NCBI GenBank assembly: GCA_002315655.1
Contig: DCHO01000075.1
Coordinates: 6,763-50,062, forward strand
From: Christensenella sp. UBA1750
GTDB lineage: Bacteria; Bacillota; Clostridia; Christensenellales; UBA1750
Direction of reading: 5' to 3'
Length of the DNA stretch: 43,300 nucleotides
Below, piece by piece: positions 1-7,220 of this stretch (position 1 is the stretch's first letter; each line of letters starts with the position of its first letter). The notes beneath the pieces were generated by a model that worked only from the letters and a program-made list of their open reading frames with translations, had not been told where the DNA came from and ran no database searches. Position numbers and translations under genes: made by a program.

Positions 1-377
1 GTAACCAGCATCACAGCATGGAAGCCGATGACGAGGTAAGGGTACATCACCGCGCCATAGGTCAGCGTCAGAAGCGGAAATTCCAGCACATCCAGCATAA
101 TGAGCATCAGATAGCCCAGCGTTATGCCGTGTTTCCTCCTCAAACCGAAAAAGAGGTTGCAGATAATCAAGACCGCGCAGAGAAAACAGAATCCCGTAAC
201 AAAGTTGAACCCGTACAGTATGAGATTGGCCAGAAAGCCAAGAGAATTGCCGATAGCTCCGGCCAGGGCGACGGCGGTGAGCGCACGCACCTTGATGTTC
301 ACATCTGTATCAAACAGACTGCTCAAATTGCCTGTTCTTACAATATTTTGATCGGGGGTCGTGTTTCCGTGAAACAT
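1..377 (-). CDS. Membrane protein N-terminus, c-di-GMP riboswitch-controlled (partial)
   Basis: Open reading frame running off the left edge of the window; only about 125 N-terminal residues are visible. It starts at ATG 375-377 (MFHGNTTPDQ), with a GAGGTG-like ribosome binding site about 6 nt upstream. After a hydrophilic 35-residue start it has four hydrophobic stretches, so this is the membrane-sensor part of a larger protein. No output domain is visible. The layout (short soluble start, several TM helices) resembles membrane-anchored GGDEF/EAL proteins and histidine kinases, but that is inference. Its leader contains a c-di-GMP-I riboswitch, so the product probably takes part in, or responds to, c-di-GMP signalling. 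Confidence 0.7.
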   Translation of the reverse strand, partial: MFHGNTTPDQNIVRTGNLSSLFDTDVNIKVRALTAVALAGAIGNSLGFLANLILYGFNFVTGFCFLCAVLIICNLFFGLRRKHGITLGYLMLIMLDVLEFPLLTLTYGAVMYPYLVIGFHAVMLV

Positions 378-401
378 AATCGCACCTCATAGATAAAAAA
401 A

Positions 402-434
402 CATGGGGTCGGCAGATGATTTACCGAACTCATG
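402..434 (-). terminator. Terminator hairpin of the c-di-GMP riboswitch expression platform
   Basis: On the minus strand CATG and TCGG pair with CCGA and CATG across a short internal loop, followed directly by a run of seven T (395-401). It overlaps the last base of the aptamer P1 helix. This suggests that c-di-GMP binding and terminator formation are coupled. The direction of control (on or off) cannot be decided by eye. Confidence 0.6.
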
Positions 435-497
435 CAACTGGCTGGCCGCGTTGCGGCCCCTATAGCTTTGCGTCACCGGGTTGCCCCGGCTTTGCCC
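434..497 (-). promoter_or_regulatory. c-di-GMP-I riboswitch (GEMM-I aptamer)
   Basis: Read on the minus strand, the segment has the GEMM-I hallmarks in order: GGGCAAAGCC, a P2 hairpin closing with CCGG, the highly conserved GTGACGCAAAGC, a GC-rich P3 hairpin (GGCCGC / GCGGCC) and the closing AGCCAGTTGC, whose TTGC can pair with the 5' GCAA to form P1. It lies between a promoter and the membrane-protein gene starting at 377, in the right orientation to control it. GEMM-I RNAs are known to bind cyclic di-GMP. Confidence 0.88.
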
Positions 498-517
498 ATT
501 TATCATTGATATTTTAT

Positions 518-546
518 ATTATATACGATTACTGAAGATAATGCAA
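518..546 (-). promoter_or_regulatory. Promoter of the riboswitch transcript
   Basis: Minus-strand -35 TTGCAT (541-546), 17-nt spacer, -10 TATAAT (518-523). Transcription would start about 15 nt before the riboswitch core. Confidence 0.7.
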
Positions 547-577
547 CCCCTATTTTTTGAAAACAAAAACATTGCAG

Positions 578-623
578 AAAATAAGCGATTTTTGCGGATG
601 AGTATTGCAATTTCGCTTATTTT
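578..623. repeat. Perfect 11-bp inverted repeat
   Basis: AAAATAAGCGA at 578-588 and its exact reverse complement TCGCTTATTTT at 613-623 are separated by 24 nt. The repeat lies between the riboswitch promoter and the next gene. It could be an operator or an AT-rich hairpin; there is no T-run that would make it a clear terminator. Confidence 0.5.
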
Positions 624-688
624 GTGTAAAAATAAGAAGCATAAGTTAGTTCTTGGGCAAAAAACACAACATCAAAGGGGAAAGACAA

Positions 689-1291
689 ATGTATTCGATT
701 TCAATGGCAATCGTTGATTATGTGCCTGTTTTCATTTACGGGTATGCTATGGTGCTGCTGCGGCGTTTTTTCAATCCGATGACAAACCAATTCAAATTTG
801 TTTTACTGGCCTTAGGTTCCTTCGGTGTGTTTTTTGCGGGATTTTTCAAAGCGACCTACAAGCTGCTGATTGCGCTGCATATCGCGGAGGTTCCGGCTCT
901 TTCCAATCTCTTTCTTCCGATGCAGGCGGTGAGCTTTCTTCTGTGTGGGCTGTTCGTCCTTCTCATCTTCTGTCAGCGGAACAAAGCCTACGCGCTGGCC
1001 GCTCCCTTTTTTCTGAATTACAAAATGCTGCTTGTCGCTCTGATGGTCGCGGGCGTTCTGACCTTTGATTTAGGACTTGCGGTGCTTGCGGCAAAGCGGA
1101 AAAGCAAACGCGGAATGTGGCTGTTCATTCTGGCCTGCTTCCTCTCCCTCATGATGGGCTATCTTTCCGGTAAGGATTTCACTTTGGCAGTTTTCAACTG
1201 GATTGCGGAGATCATCAACACCTTGGCACAGCTCTTCCTGCTGCTTGGCTCGATTCAGCTTTTGAAAACGGAAAAGGCACGCAAAGCCTAA
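689..1291 (+). CDS. Small polytopic membrane protein of unknown function
   Basis: 200 aa from ATG 689, preceded by an AAAGGGGAAAG ribosome binding site; an upstream in-frame ATG at 653 has no such site. About six hydrophobic segments fill almost the whole length, separated by short basic loops (KRKSKRG near residue 135, KTEKARKA at the end), which suggests a cytoplasmic C-terminus. I do not recognise the family. It is divergent from the c-di-GMP-controlled gene and convergent with the NUDIX gene. Confidence 0.75.
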   Translation: MYSISMAIVDYVPVFIYGYAMVLLRRFFNPMTNQFKFVLLALGSFGVFFAGFFKATYKLLIALHIAEVPALSNLFLPMQAVSFLLCGLFVLLIFCQRNKAYALAAPFFLNYKMLLVALMVAGVLTFDLGLAVLAAKRKSKRGMWLFILACFLSLMMGYLSGKDFTLAVFNWIAEIINTLAQLFLLLGSIQLLKTEKARKA

Positions 1292-1307
1292 CAGCCATTT
1301 TTCACAT

Positions 1308-1865
1308 TCAGAATTGCGTGTATTTGCAAATGATCTTCTCATAGATCGGAATCATCAGTTTATCGTTTTCGCTGACACGGCTTTTCCAGTCGGAAAGGTC
1401 TATCCAAGCAACGCCGCTGTTCTCGTCCGGCTTGATTCGGAGCAGGGCGTTTTCGTCGCACTCCAAAGCGTAGCAGATGTTTAAGTGAACGTGCTCCTTC
1501 ACGGGCTTTCCGTGCTTGATGTGCGCCTGTACGGGCAGAATGTCCACCGCACAGATTGAATCGTCAATGAAGCGGAAATCCGTAACTCCGGTTTCCTCTG
1601 TGGCTTCTTTCAGCGCGACGGCTTTCAGGTCGGCATTGCCGTCTGCGTGGCCGCCTGTCCACGACCATGACTGATAGATGTTATGATAAACCATCAAAAT
1701 TTTTGTGCGGAAAGCATTAAAAATGAAGGAGGAAGCAGTCAGATGCCCCTCCTCCATTCTTGTCAGCAATGCTTCACCGTACCGATCAATCCATTGGATC
1801 ACCTTTTGCGTGTCGGGCTCCGACTGTGGCAAAAGGTTTTTTATATCGAATACGGTCATATTCAT
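1308..1865 (-). CDS. NUDIX hydrolase
   Basis: 185-aa protein with a Nudix box in its first half: GHADGNADL followed by ALKEATEETGV, the variant of GX5EX7REUXEEXGU with GH-D-DL in place of the first Glu that is common in one NUDIX subfamily. It should hydrolyse a nucleoside diphosphate linked to another moiety, with Mg2+ bound by the EE pair; the substrate cannot be told. It is the last gene of the leftward thrS-asd-mscL run. Its ATG (1863-1865) directly abuts the mscL stop codon, indicating translational coupling. Confidence 0.88.
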   Translation of the reverse strand: MNMTVFDIKNLLPQSEPDTQKVIQWIDRYGEALLTRMEEGHLTASSFIFNAFRTKILMVYHNIYQSWSWTGGHADGNADLKAVALKEATEETGVTDFRFIDDSICAVDILPVQAHIKHGKPVKEHVHLNICYALECDENALLRIKPDENSGVAWIDLSDWKSRVSENDKLMIPIYEKIICKYTQF

Positions 1866-2357
1866 TTATTTCTTTTCCTTCAAAGCGTCACGAATCTCCC
1901 GGAGCAGCTGAATGTCCTCAGGGATGGGCGCGGGTTCTTCGGGCGCGGCAGCCTCTTCTTCCTTCTGCTTCTTGAACTTGGCGGCCAGAGCTTCCTGCTT
2001 GGCTTTTAAGCCGTTGATGAATTTTACCATCAGGAACACAACAAAAGCGATGATGAGGAAATTGACGATGCTGGAAATGAACTTGCCCCAGTAGAGGGCG
2101 GATTCGGCCACATCGCCCTGCGCGGGAGTGATGACCCATTTCCAATCGTCAAAGGACGTGCCGCCGGTGAGCTTGGAAATGACGGGCATGATCACGTCAT
2201 TGACCAAAGAGGTCACGATGGCAGTAAAGGCGGAGCCGATGATGATACCGACGGCCATGTCCAGCACGTTGCCGCGGGTGATGAAGGCCTTGAACTCACC
2301 GAATAAGCCCTTGGCTTTTTCCATCTGTCCTTCGGGCGTGAAATCGAGCTTCTTCAT
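1866..2357 (-). CDS. mscL: Large-conductance mechanosensitive channel MscL
   Basis: 163 aa. The N-terminal signature FKAFITRGNVLDMAVG and the pore helix GIIIGSAFTAIVTSL are diagnostic of MscL, a homopentameric channel that opens under membrane tension to release solutes on hypo-osmotic shock. TM1 is at about 33-56 and TM2 at about 92-115. After TM2 the cytoplasmic tail is longer than in E. coli (136 aa), with a KQKEEEAAAPEEPAPIP linker before the final amphipathic helix. It follows asd closely (15 nt) and is followed immediately by the NUDIX gene. Confidence 0.96.
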   Translation of the reverse strand: MKKLDFTPEGQMEKAKGLFGEFKAFITRGNVLDMAVGIIIGSAFTAIVTSLVNDVIMPVISKLTGGTSFDDWKWVITPAQGDVAESALYWGKFISSIVNFLIIAFVVFLMVKFINGLKAKQEALAAKFKKQKEEEAAAPEEPAPIPEDIQLLREIRDALKEKK

Positions 2358-2372
2358 GTTGTTTTCCTCCTT

Positions 2373-3464
2373 TTAGTCCTTGTAGGGAATCCAGCCCTGG
2401 GCACAGAGCAGCTCGGCGGATTCGACACCGCCGCCGGCCGCGCCGCGCAGGGTGTTGTGGGAAATGCAGCAGAAACGGTAGTCGAAGATGGGGTCGTCGC
2501 GAAGGCGTCCGATGGAGATGCCCATGCCCTTGTCAAAGTCTCTGTCCAGCTTGGTCTGGGGGCGGTTGTCCTCCTCCATGTAACGCAGGAACTGCTTGGG
2601 TGCGGAGGGCAGCTCCAGCTTCTGCGGCTCACCCTTGAAGGTGGACCATGCGGCTAAAATCTGCTCCTTGGAGGGCTTGTTCTTGAACTTCACAAACACG
2701 GTGGCCAAGTGACCGTCGGAAACAGGCACGCGGACACAGTGCGCGGAAATCTTCACATCGCTTGCGTTCTCGATGAGACCGTCTTTCAGGTGTCCCCAAA
2801 TCTTGAGCGGCTCCTGCTCGCTCTTTTCTTCCTCGCCGCCGATGTACGGGATCACGTTGTCGATGATCTCGGGCATGGTGTCAAAGGTCTTGCCTGCGCC
2901 GGAAATGGCCTGATAGGTGGAGACCATGATGTACTCAATCCCGCAGGAGTAAAGCGGGGTCAGTGCGGGAACGTAAGACTGGATGGAGCAGTTGGGCTTG
3001 ACGGCGATAAAGCCGACCTTGGTGCCCAATCTCTCGCGTTGCTTTACGATGGCGTGGGCGTGATCCGGGTTGATCTCGGGAATCATCATGGGCACGTCGT
3101 TGAGGCCTCGGCAAGCGGAGTTGTTGGAGACCACAGGAGTCTCGGTCTTGGCGTAGGCTTCCTCCATGGCACGGACTTCGGCCTTCGGCATATTGACGGC
3201 GCAAAAGACGAAATCGCACTTGGAGGCAACTTCCTCGACCTTGGCAGCGTCCAGCACAACCATGTCCTTCACATTCGCGGGGATTTCCTCGGTCATCTTC
3301 CAACGTCCGTCAACGGACTCACCGTATGTCTTGCCCGCGGAGGAAGCGGAGGCTGCAAGCGCGGAAATCTCAAACCAGGGATGATCGTGCAGCAGCAGCA
3401 CAAAACGCTGACCGACCATACCGGTGGCGCCGATGATGCCGACTTTATACTTTTTCTTAATCAT
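2373..3464 (-). CDS. asd: Aspartate-semialdehyde dehydrogenase
   Basis: 363 aa. Makes aspartate semialdehyde from aspartyl phosphate with NADPH, the branch point to threonine, methionine and lysine/diaminopimelate. The N-terminal Rossmann motif is GATGMVGQRF (about 13-22), the catalytic Cys is in KPNCSIQ, and the catalytic His region is ISAHCVRVPVSDGH. The length and the NCSIQ context fit the archaeal/fungal-type subfamily rather than the E. coli type. It lies 30 nt behind thrS, so the thrS T-box may also set its expression, linking uncharged tRNA-Thr to threonine precursor supply (inference). Confidence 0.95.
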   Translation of the reverse strand: MIKKKYKVGIIGATGMVGQRFVLLLHDHPWFEISALAASASSAGKTYGESVDGRWKMTEEIPANVKDMVVLDAAKVEEVASKCDFVFCAVNMPKAEVRAMEEAYAKTETPVVSNNSACRGLNDVPMMIPEINPDHAHAIVKQRERLGTKVGFIAVKPNCSIQSYVPALTPLYSCGIEYIMVSTYQAISGAGKTFDTMPEIIDNVIPYIGGEEEKSEQEPLKIWGHLKDGLIENASDVKISAHCVRVPVSDGHLATVFVKFKNKPSKEQILAAWSTFKGEPQKLELPSAPKQFLRYMEEDNRPQTKLDRDFDKGMGISIGRLRDDPIFDYRFCCISHNTLRGAAGGGVESAELLCAQGWIPYKD

Positions 3465-3494
3465 GTTGCTTCATTCCTTTCAAACAGAGAGGGA

Positions 3495-5393
3495 TTACAG
3501 TGCCTTGGAAGCGACTTCTTCGTTGATCTGGGCAATGATCTCGTCAAAGGTCATAGTCTTGGAGTTTCCCTTACGGTCACGCACGGCGATCACGCCCTGC
3601 TCCACTTCCTTGTCGCCCAGCACGAACATATAGGGAACCTTCTGCATCTGAGCTTCGCGGATCTTAAAGCCGATTTTCTCATTGCGCACATCCAGTTCGG
3701 CGCGAATTCCGGCCTTCTCCAGTGCCGCCATGAGCTCCTTCGCCTTTTCGTCGGCACGCTCGGTGATGGTCAGCACTTTCACCTGCACGGGAGAGAGCCA
3801 CAGCGGGAAGGCACCGGCAAAGTGCTCGGTGATGATACCCATGAAGCGCTCGATGGAGCCGAACACAACGCGGTGGATCATAACGGGGGTTTCCTTGCCG
3901 CCCTCGGAGGTGGTGTATTCGAGATTGAATCTTCCGGGCAGCTGGTAGTCCAACTGGATGGTGCCGCACTGCCAGGTACGTCCCAGAGAGTCCTGCACAT
4001 GGAAGTCCAGCTTGGGGCCGTAGAAAGCGCCGTCGCCGGGGTTGATGATGTATTCCTTGCCGATGGAGGTGATGGCATCCGCCAGCGCGTTCTCGGCCTT
4101 CTCCCAGTCCTCGCGGGTGCCGATGTGATCCTCGGGCATGGTGGAAAGCTCGATCTTATAGGGCAGACCGAAGATGGAGTAGACCTCATCCAACAGCTGG
4201 GCGATGCGGACGACTTCGCTCTTGATCTGATCCTTGGCAAGCAGGATATGGGCATCGTCCTGAGTGAAGCAGCGAACACGGAACATTCCGTGCAGCGCGC
4301 CGGACAGCTCGTGACGGTGGACAAGACCCAGTTCGCCGTAGCGCAGGGGCAGCTCCTTGTAGGAGTGGGGTTCCAAGTCATAGACCAGGATGGAGCCAGG
4401 GCAGTTCATGGGCTTGATGGCGAAATCTTCCTCGTCAATGACGGTGGTGTACATATTCTCTTTGTAGTGATCCCAGTGGCCGGAGGTCTCCCAAAGCGTG
4501 CGCTTCATGATCTGCGGCGTGGAGATTTCCAGATAATCCCACTTCTTGTGCATCTGCCGCCAGAAGTCAATGAGGGTATTCTTTAAGACCATACCCTTGG
4601 GCAGATAGAAGGGGAAGCCGGGAGCCTCGTCACGGAAGGCGTAAAGCCCCAATTCCTTGCCGAGCTTTCTGTGGTCGCGCTTCTTGGCTTCTTCCAGCAT
4701 CTGCACATAGGCATCCAGATCGGCCTTCTTGGAGAAAGCGGTGGCGTAGAGACGCTGCAGCATCTTGTTCTTTTCGCTTCCGCGCCAGTAAGCACCGGCC
4801 ACAGACATGATCTTGAAGGCCTTCACATAACCCGTGGAGGGCAGATGGGGGCCGGCGCACAGGTCGGTAAAATCGCCCTGACGATAGAAGGAAATGACGG
4901 CATCCTCGGGCAAATCGCGGATGAGCTCGACCTTGTAGGGCTCACCCTTGTCTTCCATGAACTTGATGGCCTCCTCGCGGGGCAGCTCAAAGCGTTCCAG
5001 AGGAAGATTCTGCTTGACAATTCTGTCCATCTGCTTTTCGATGGCCTTGAAGTCCTCGGTGGAGAAGGGCTCGGCGGAGTCGAAGTCGTAGTAGAAGCCG
5101 TTGTCGATGGCGGGGCCGATGGCCAGCTTCACATCGGGGCGGATGGCCTTGACGGCCTGCGCCAGAACGTGAGAGGCGGTGTGGCGCAGCACGCGCTTGC
5201 CGTCATCATCTTCAAAGGTGACAAATTCCAGCTCGCAATCCTTGTTGATTACGGTCTTGAGATCGGAAACGGTACCGTCGATCTTGACGGCCAGCGCTTC
5301 CTTCTTGAGTGCCTGGGACAGCTCCCCGGCGATTTCCAACGCGGTCTTGGGCGCGTCAAATTCCTTAACGTCGCCCTTTAAGGTGATCTTCAT
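3495..5393 (-). CDS. thrS: Threonyl-tRNA synthetase
   Basis: 632 aa, full length. Domains in order: TGS (about 1-60), the editing domain with HTASHVLAQ (HxxxH) and CAGPHL, the class II catalytic core with MNCPGS (zinc Cys), the RYGELGLVHRHE motif and FTQDDAH, and the C-terminal anticodon-binding domain (about 535-632, starting PVQVKVLTI). It charges tRNA-Thr with threonine. It is preceded by a complete T-box leader with its own consensus promoter, and is the first gene of a leftward run with asd, mscL and a NUDIX gene. Confidence 0.98.
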   Translation of the reverse strand: MKITLKGDVKEFDAPKTALEIAGELSQALKKEALAVKIDGTVSDLKTVINKDCELEFVTFEDDDGKRVLRHTASHVLAQAVKAIRPDVKLAIGPAIDNGFYYDFDSAEPFSTEDFKAIEKQMDRIVKQNLPLERFELPREEAIKFMEDKGEPYKVELIRDLPEDAVISFYRQGDFTDLCAGPHLPSTGYVKAFKIMSVAGAYWRGSEKNKMLQRLYATAFSKKADLDAYVQMLEEAKKRDHRKLGKELGLYAFRDEAPGFPFYLPKGMVLKNTLIDFWRQMHKKWDYLEISTPQIMKRTLWETSGHWDHYKENMYTTVIDEEDFAIKPMNCPGSILVYDLEPHSYKELPLRYGELGLVHRHELSGALHGMFRVRCFTQDDAHILLAKDQIKSEVVRIAQLLDEVYSIFGLPYKIELSTMPEDHIGTREDWEKAENALADAITSIGKEYIINPGDGAFYGPKLDFHVQDSLGRTWQCGTIQLDYQLPGRFNLEYTTSEGGKETPVMIHRVVFGSIERFMGIITEHFAGAFPLWLSPVQVKVLTITERADEKAKELMAALEKAGIRAELDVRNEKIGFKIREAQMQKVPYMFVLGDKEVEQGVIAVRDRKGNSKTMTFDEIIAQINEEVASKAL

Positions 5394-5425
5394 ATTGTTG
5401 CCTCCGTAAGAGATTTTTGATAAAT

Positions 5426-5459
5426 AAAAAATCCGTCCCTGAAATACATCAGGGACGGA
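5426..5459 (-). terminator. T-box terminator
   Basis: Minus-strand hairpin with arms GTCCGTCCCTGA and TCAGGGACGGAT, followed by a T-run (plus-strand A run 5426-5431). It is mutually exclusive with the T-box antiterminator. Confidence 0.92.
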
Positions 5460-5653
5460 CGATTATCCGCGGTTCCACCCAAAGTTGTCAAAGAAAATTC
5501 TTCGACCTCTCAAACAGGCTCTATCGCGCCTTACCTCGAACGCAATCCAAGGACGGTTTCACACCTGAAAGCAATCTTATGCCCGCTTGCAGCCAACGGC
5601 GCGCACTCTCTGAAAGACCTTTCAAGGCTACTTGTTCCTCTTCACCTTGCATT
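5426..5653 (-). promoter_or_regulatory. T-box leader of thrS
   Basis: On the minus strand the leader carries the invariant T-box GGGTGGAACCGCGG (5467-5480), upstream Stem I elements (an AGAGAGTGCGCG stretch and a GGCTGCAAGC distal loop) and a candidate specifier ACC (5555-5557, in the context GTGTGAAACCGTCC), which is a threonine codon. Uncharged tRNA-Thr would pair with the specifier and the T-box bulge and stabilise the antiterminator. The 3' end is a strong terminator. Confidence 0.95.
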
Positions 5654-5659
5654 GCCCTT

Positions 5660-5688
5660 ATTATAGTGCGTACTGTTTTGTCTGTCAA
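5660..5688 (-). promoter_or_regulatory. Consensus promoter of thrS leader
   Basis: Perfect consensus on the minus strand: -35 TTGACA (5683-5688), 17-nt spacer, -10 TATAAT (5660-5665). Predicted start of transcription near 5653. Confidence 0.9.
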
Positions 5689-5705
5689 CAGAATTAACCT
5701 TGATT

Positions 5706-6197
5706 TTATACATTTTGTAGGATTTTCTGCCAATCTTTAAGCTTTTCCTCAAACGTGTACCTTGCCGCGGCGGGGCTTGTGGAGATGAGCCGGGTCACAG
5801 GGTATTTTTTCGCCAGCTCCCCATGAAATCTGCGAAAAAGCTTATAGCTTTCCCCACCGTTGCAGAAGATCGCAGTGATGGTGGGCTGCGCTTCCAGCAA
5901 TCCTTCAATGTCCGTGGGAACAGCCTCGCAGATGGCAGAATCCAGCGACCCTTCCCGAACGCAGGAGGCGCAGGAGTCCCACAGCGCAATATTGTGGCGC
6001 ATCAGGCGGCATTTCCGTTCCTCATAGTCCGTTGTGAAGGGTTCGTCAAACAGCGCAGCCTGTATCTTCCAGAAGGCGTTCTGCGGGTGGGCGTAATACT
6101 GTCCCGACTCCAGCGACCTGACCGAAGGCATAGAGCCTAAGATGAGAATGCGGGGCTTCTCCCCCACGATCGGTTCAAATCCGAAAATGCGGTTCAT
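5706..6197 (-). CDS. Hypoxanthine (deoxyinosine)-DNA glycosylase, UDG superfamily
   Basis: 163 aa. The uracil-DNA-glycosylase fold is recognised from ILGSMPSVRSLESGQYYAHP with NAFW just after it (about 20-44) and the C-terminal STSPAAAR motif. These match the family annotated as DNA-deoxyinosine glycosylase, which excises hypoxanthine formed by adenine deamination. It starts 1 nt after the stop of the Dabb-domain gene and is therefore co-transcribed with it. Confidence 0.85.
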   Translation of the reverse strand: MNRIFGFEPIVGEKPRILILGSMPSVRSLESGQYYAHPQNAFWKIQAALFDEPFTTDYEERKCRLMRHNIALWDSCASCVREGSLDSAICEAVPTDIEGLLEAQPTITAIFCNGGESYKLFRRFHGELAKKYPVTRLISTSPAAARYTFEEKLKDWQKILQNV

Positions 6198-6198
6198 G

Positions 6199-6486
6199 TC
6201 AGAAACGGTAATCCAAGGAAACGGAGGCTTCCCGGACGGTGTGCATATAGGCCTTCACGGGCTGATGGATGGGATGCCCAGCGTAGGCACGGAAGTGTTC
6301 CTCGGTGTCAAAGGTGCATTCCAGCGCGAGGTCGTAGGAACGCTCGGAGTGCAGGAAGTCCGCGCCCGCCCGCATGGCAATGAGGCCTTCGATCTTACCC
6401 TGCATGGAAAGCAGGATGTTTGCCGCTTCCTGCACCTTTTCGGGGGAATTGTCTTTGAGCTTGAACAGAACGATGTGACGGATCAT
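6199..6486 (-). CDS. Dabb-family stress-responsive alpha/beta-barrel protein
   Basis: 95 aa from ATG 6484-6486, preceded by GGGAGG; an upstream in-frame ATG at 6519 has no ribosome binding site. MIRHIVLFKLKDN at the start, the helix EKVQEAANILLSM and the later DTEEHFRAYAGHPIHQPV are the classic Dabb (dimeric alpha/beta barrel) pattern. Members are small dimeric proteins induced by stress; the reaction here is unknown. First gene of a pair with the hypoxanthine-DNA glycosylase. Confidence 0.88.
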   Translation of the reverse strand: MIRHIVLFKLKDNSPEKVQEAANILLSMQGKIEGLIAMRAGADFLHSERSYDLALECTFDTEEHFRAYAGHPIHQPVKAYMHTVREASVSLDYRF

Positions 6487-6521
6487 GGTTTTGAGTACCT
6501 CCCGGGTATTTATTTGCAATC

Positions 6522-6527
6522 AGTATA
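6522..6527 (-). promoter_or_regulatory. Possible -10 box for the Dabb/glycosylase pair
   Basis: TATACT on the minus strand, 35 nt before the Dabb start codon, with no good -35. It lies between two TTGCAA-containing segments that form an inverted repeat (6514-6519 and 6539-6544), possibly an operator shared with the divergent XRE gene. Confidence 0.4.
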
Positions 6528-6538
6528 GCACAAATCCA

Positions 6539-6567
6539 TTGCAAAAAGAAAGAGTGCATTGTATAAT
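6539..6567 (+). promoter_or_regulatory. Promoter of XRE-cupin gene
   Basis: -35 TTGCAA (6539-6544), 17-nt spacer, -10 TATAAT (6562-6567), about 40 nt before the gene start at 6606. Confidence 0.8.
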
Positions 6568-6605
6568 TGGAGCATAAGAATATTCCCTGTTGAGGAGGAT
6601 GGATT

Positions 6606-7160
6606 ATGGAAGGCGAAATGGTCAACATCGGCGCACGCATGAAGGAGCTGCGCGAAATCTGCGATTATTCCATTGATGAGCTGGCGGAAATGATGGACAT
6701 TTCCCCCATCACATACGAAGAATACGAATCCGGCAAGACCGACATTCCCATCTCAGTGCTGCTGAACATGGCCTCCGCCTGCAAGGTGGAGCCCTCCGCG
6801 CTGCTCACCGGGCACGAGCCCAAGCTGCACACCTACTGCCTGACCCGGGCGGGCGAAGGCATCGGCGTAGAGCGCCGGAAGGAATACACCTATCAGTCCT
6901 TAGCCTACAACTTCGGCGGCAAAATCGCCGAGCCCTTCTTTGTCACCGCCGGTGTGGAGCCGCTGGGCACCCCCGTTGTGGTGAACTCCCACGAAGGGCA
7001 AGAGTTTGACTATGTGCTGGAAGGCACGTTGCGCCTGCTCATCAACGGCACCGAGCTGTTCCTCAACGCGGGCGACTCCATTTACTTCAACGCCCACTAT
7101 CCCCACGGGATGCAGTCCGTGGGCGGCAAGCCCACCAAGTTCATCGCGGTTGTGCTGTAA
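6606..7160 (+). CDS. XRE-family regulator with C-terminal cupin domain
   Basis: 184 aa. Residues about 8-65 form a helix-turn-helix of XRE/Cro type (LREICDYSIDELAEMMDIS, then YEEYESGKTDIP). Residues about 105-180 form a cupin barrel with HEGQEFDYVLEGTLRLLING and GDSIYFNAHYPHG. This class of regulator senses a small ligand through the cupin and often controls amino-acid, polyamine or CoA-ligase genes. The target here is unknown; the divergent Dabb/glycosylase pair and its own gene are candidates. Preceded by GAGGAGG and a good promoter. Confidence 0.9.
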   Translation: MEGEMVNIGARMKELREICDYSIDELAEMMDISPITYEEYESGKTDIPISVLLNMASACKVEPSALLTGHEPKLHTYCLTRAGEGIGVERRKEYTYQSLAYNFGGKIAEPFFVTAGVEPLGTPVVVNSHEGQEFDYVLEGTLRLLINGTELFLNAGDSIYFNAHYPHGMQSVGGKPTKFIAVVL

Positions 7161-7184
7161 GCATTCACCCAAGCAGAATGTTCA

Positions 7185-7217
7185 GAACCCCGACGCAAAT
7201 CGCGCCGGGGTTCGTTT
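7185..7217 (+). terminator. Intrinsic terminator, probably bidirectional
   Basis: GAACCCCG (7185-7192) pairs with CGGGGTTC (7206-7213), then GTTTTC. It separates the convergent XRE-cupin and nucleosidase genes. Confidence 0.85.
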
Positions 7218-7220
7218 TCA

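Noticed and set aside
2709..4586. Long plus-strand open frame of 625 codons
   Set aside because: Antisense shadow of asd and thrS; low-complexity translation rich in Gly, Asp, His and Leu and no ribosome binding site.
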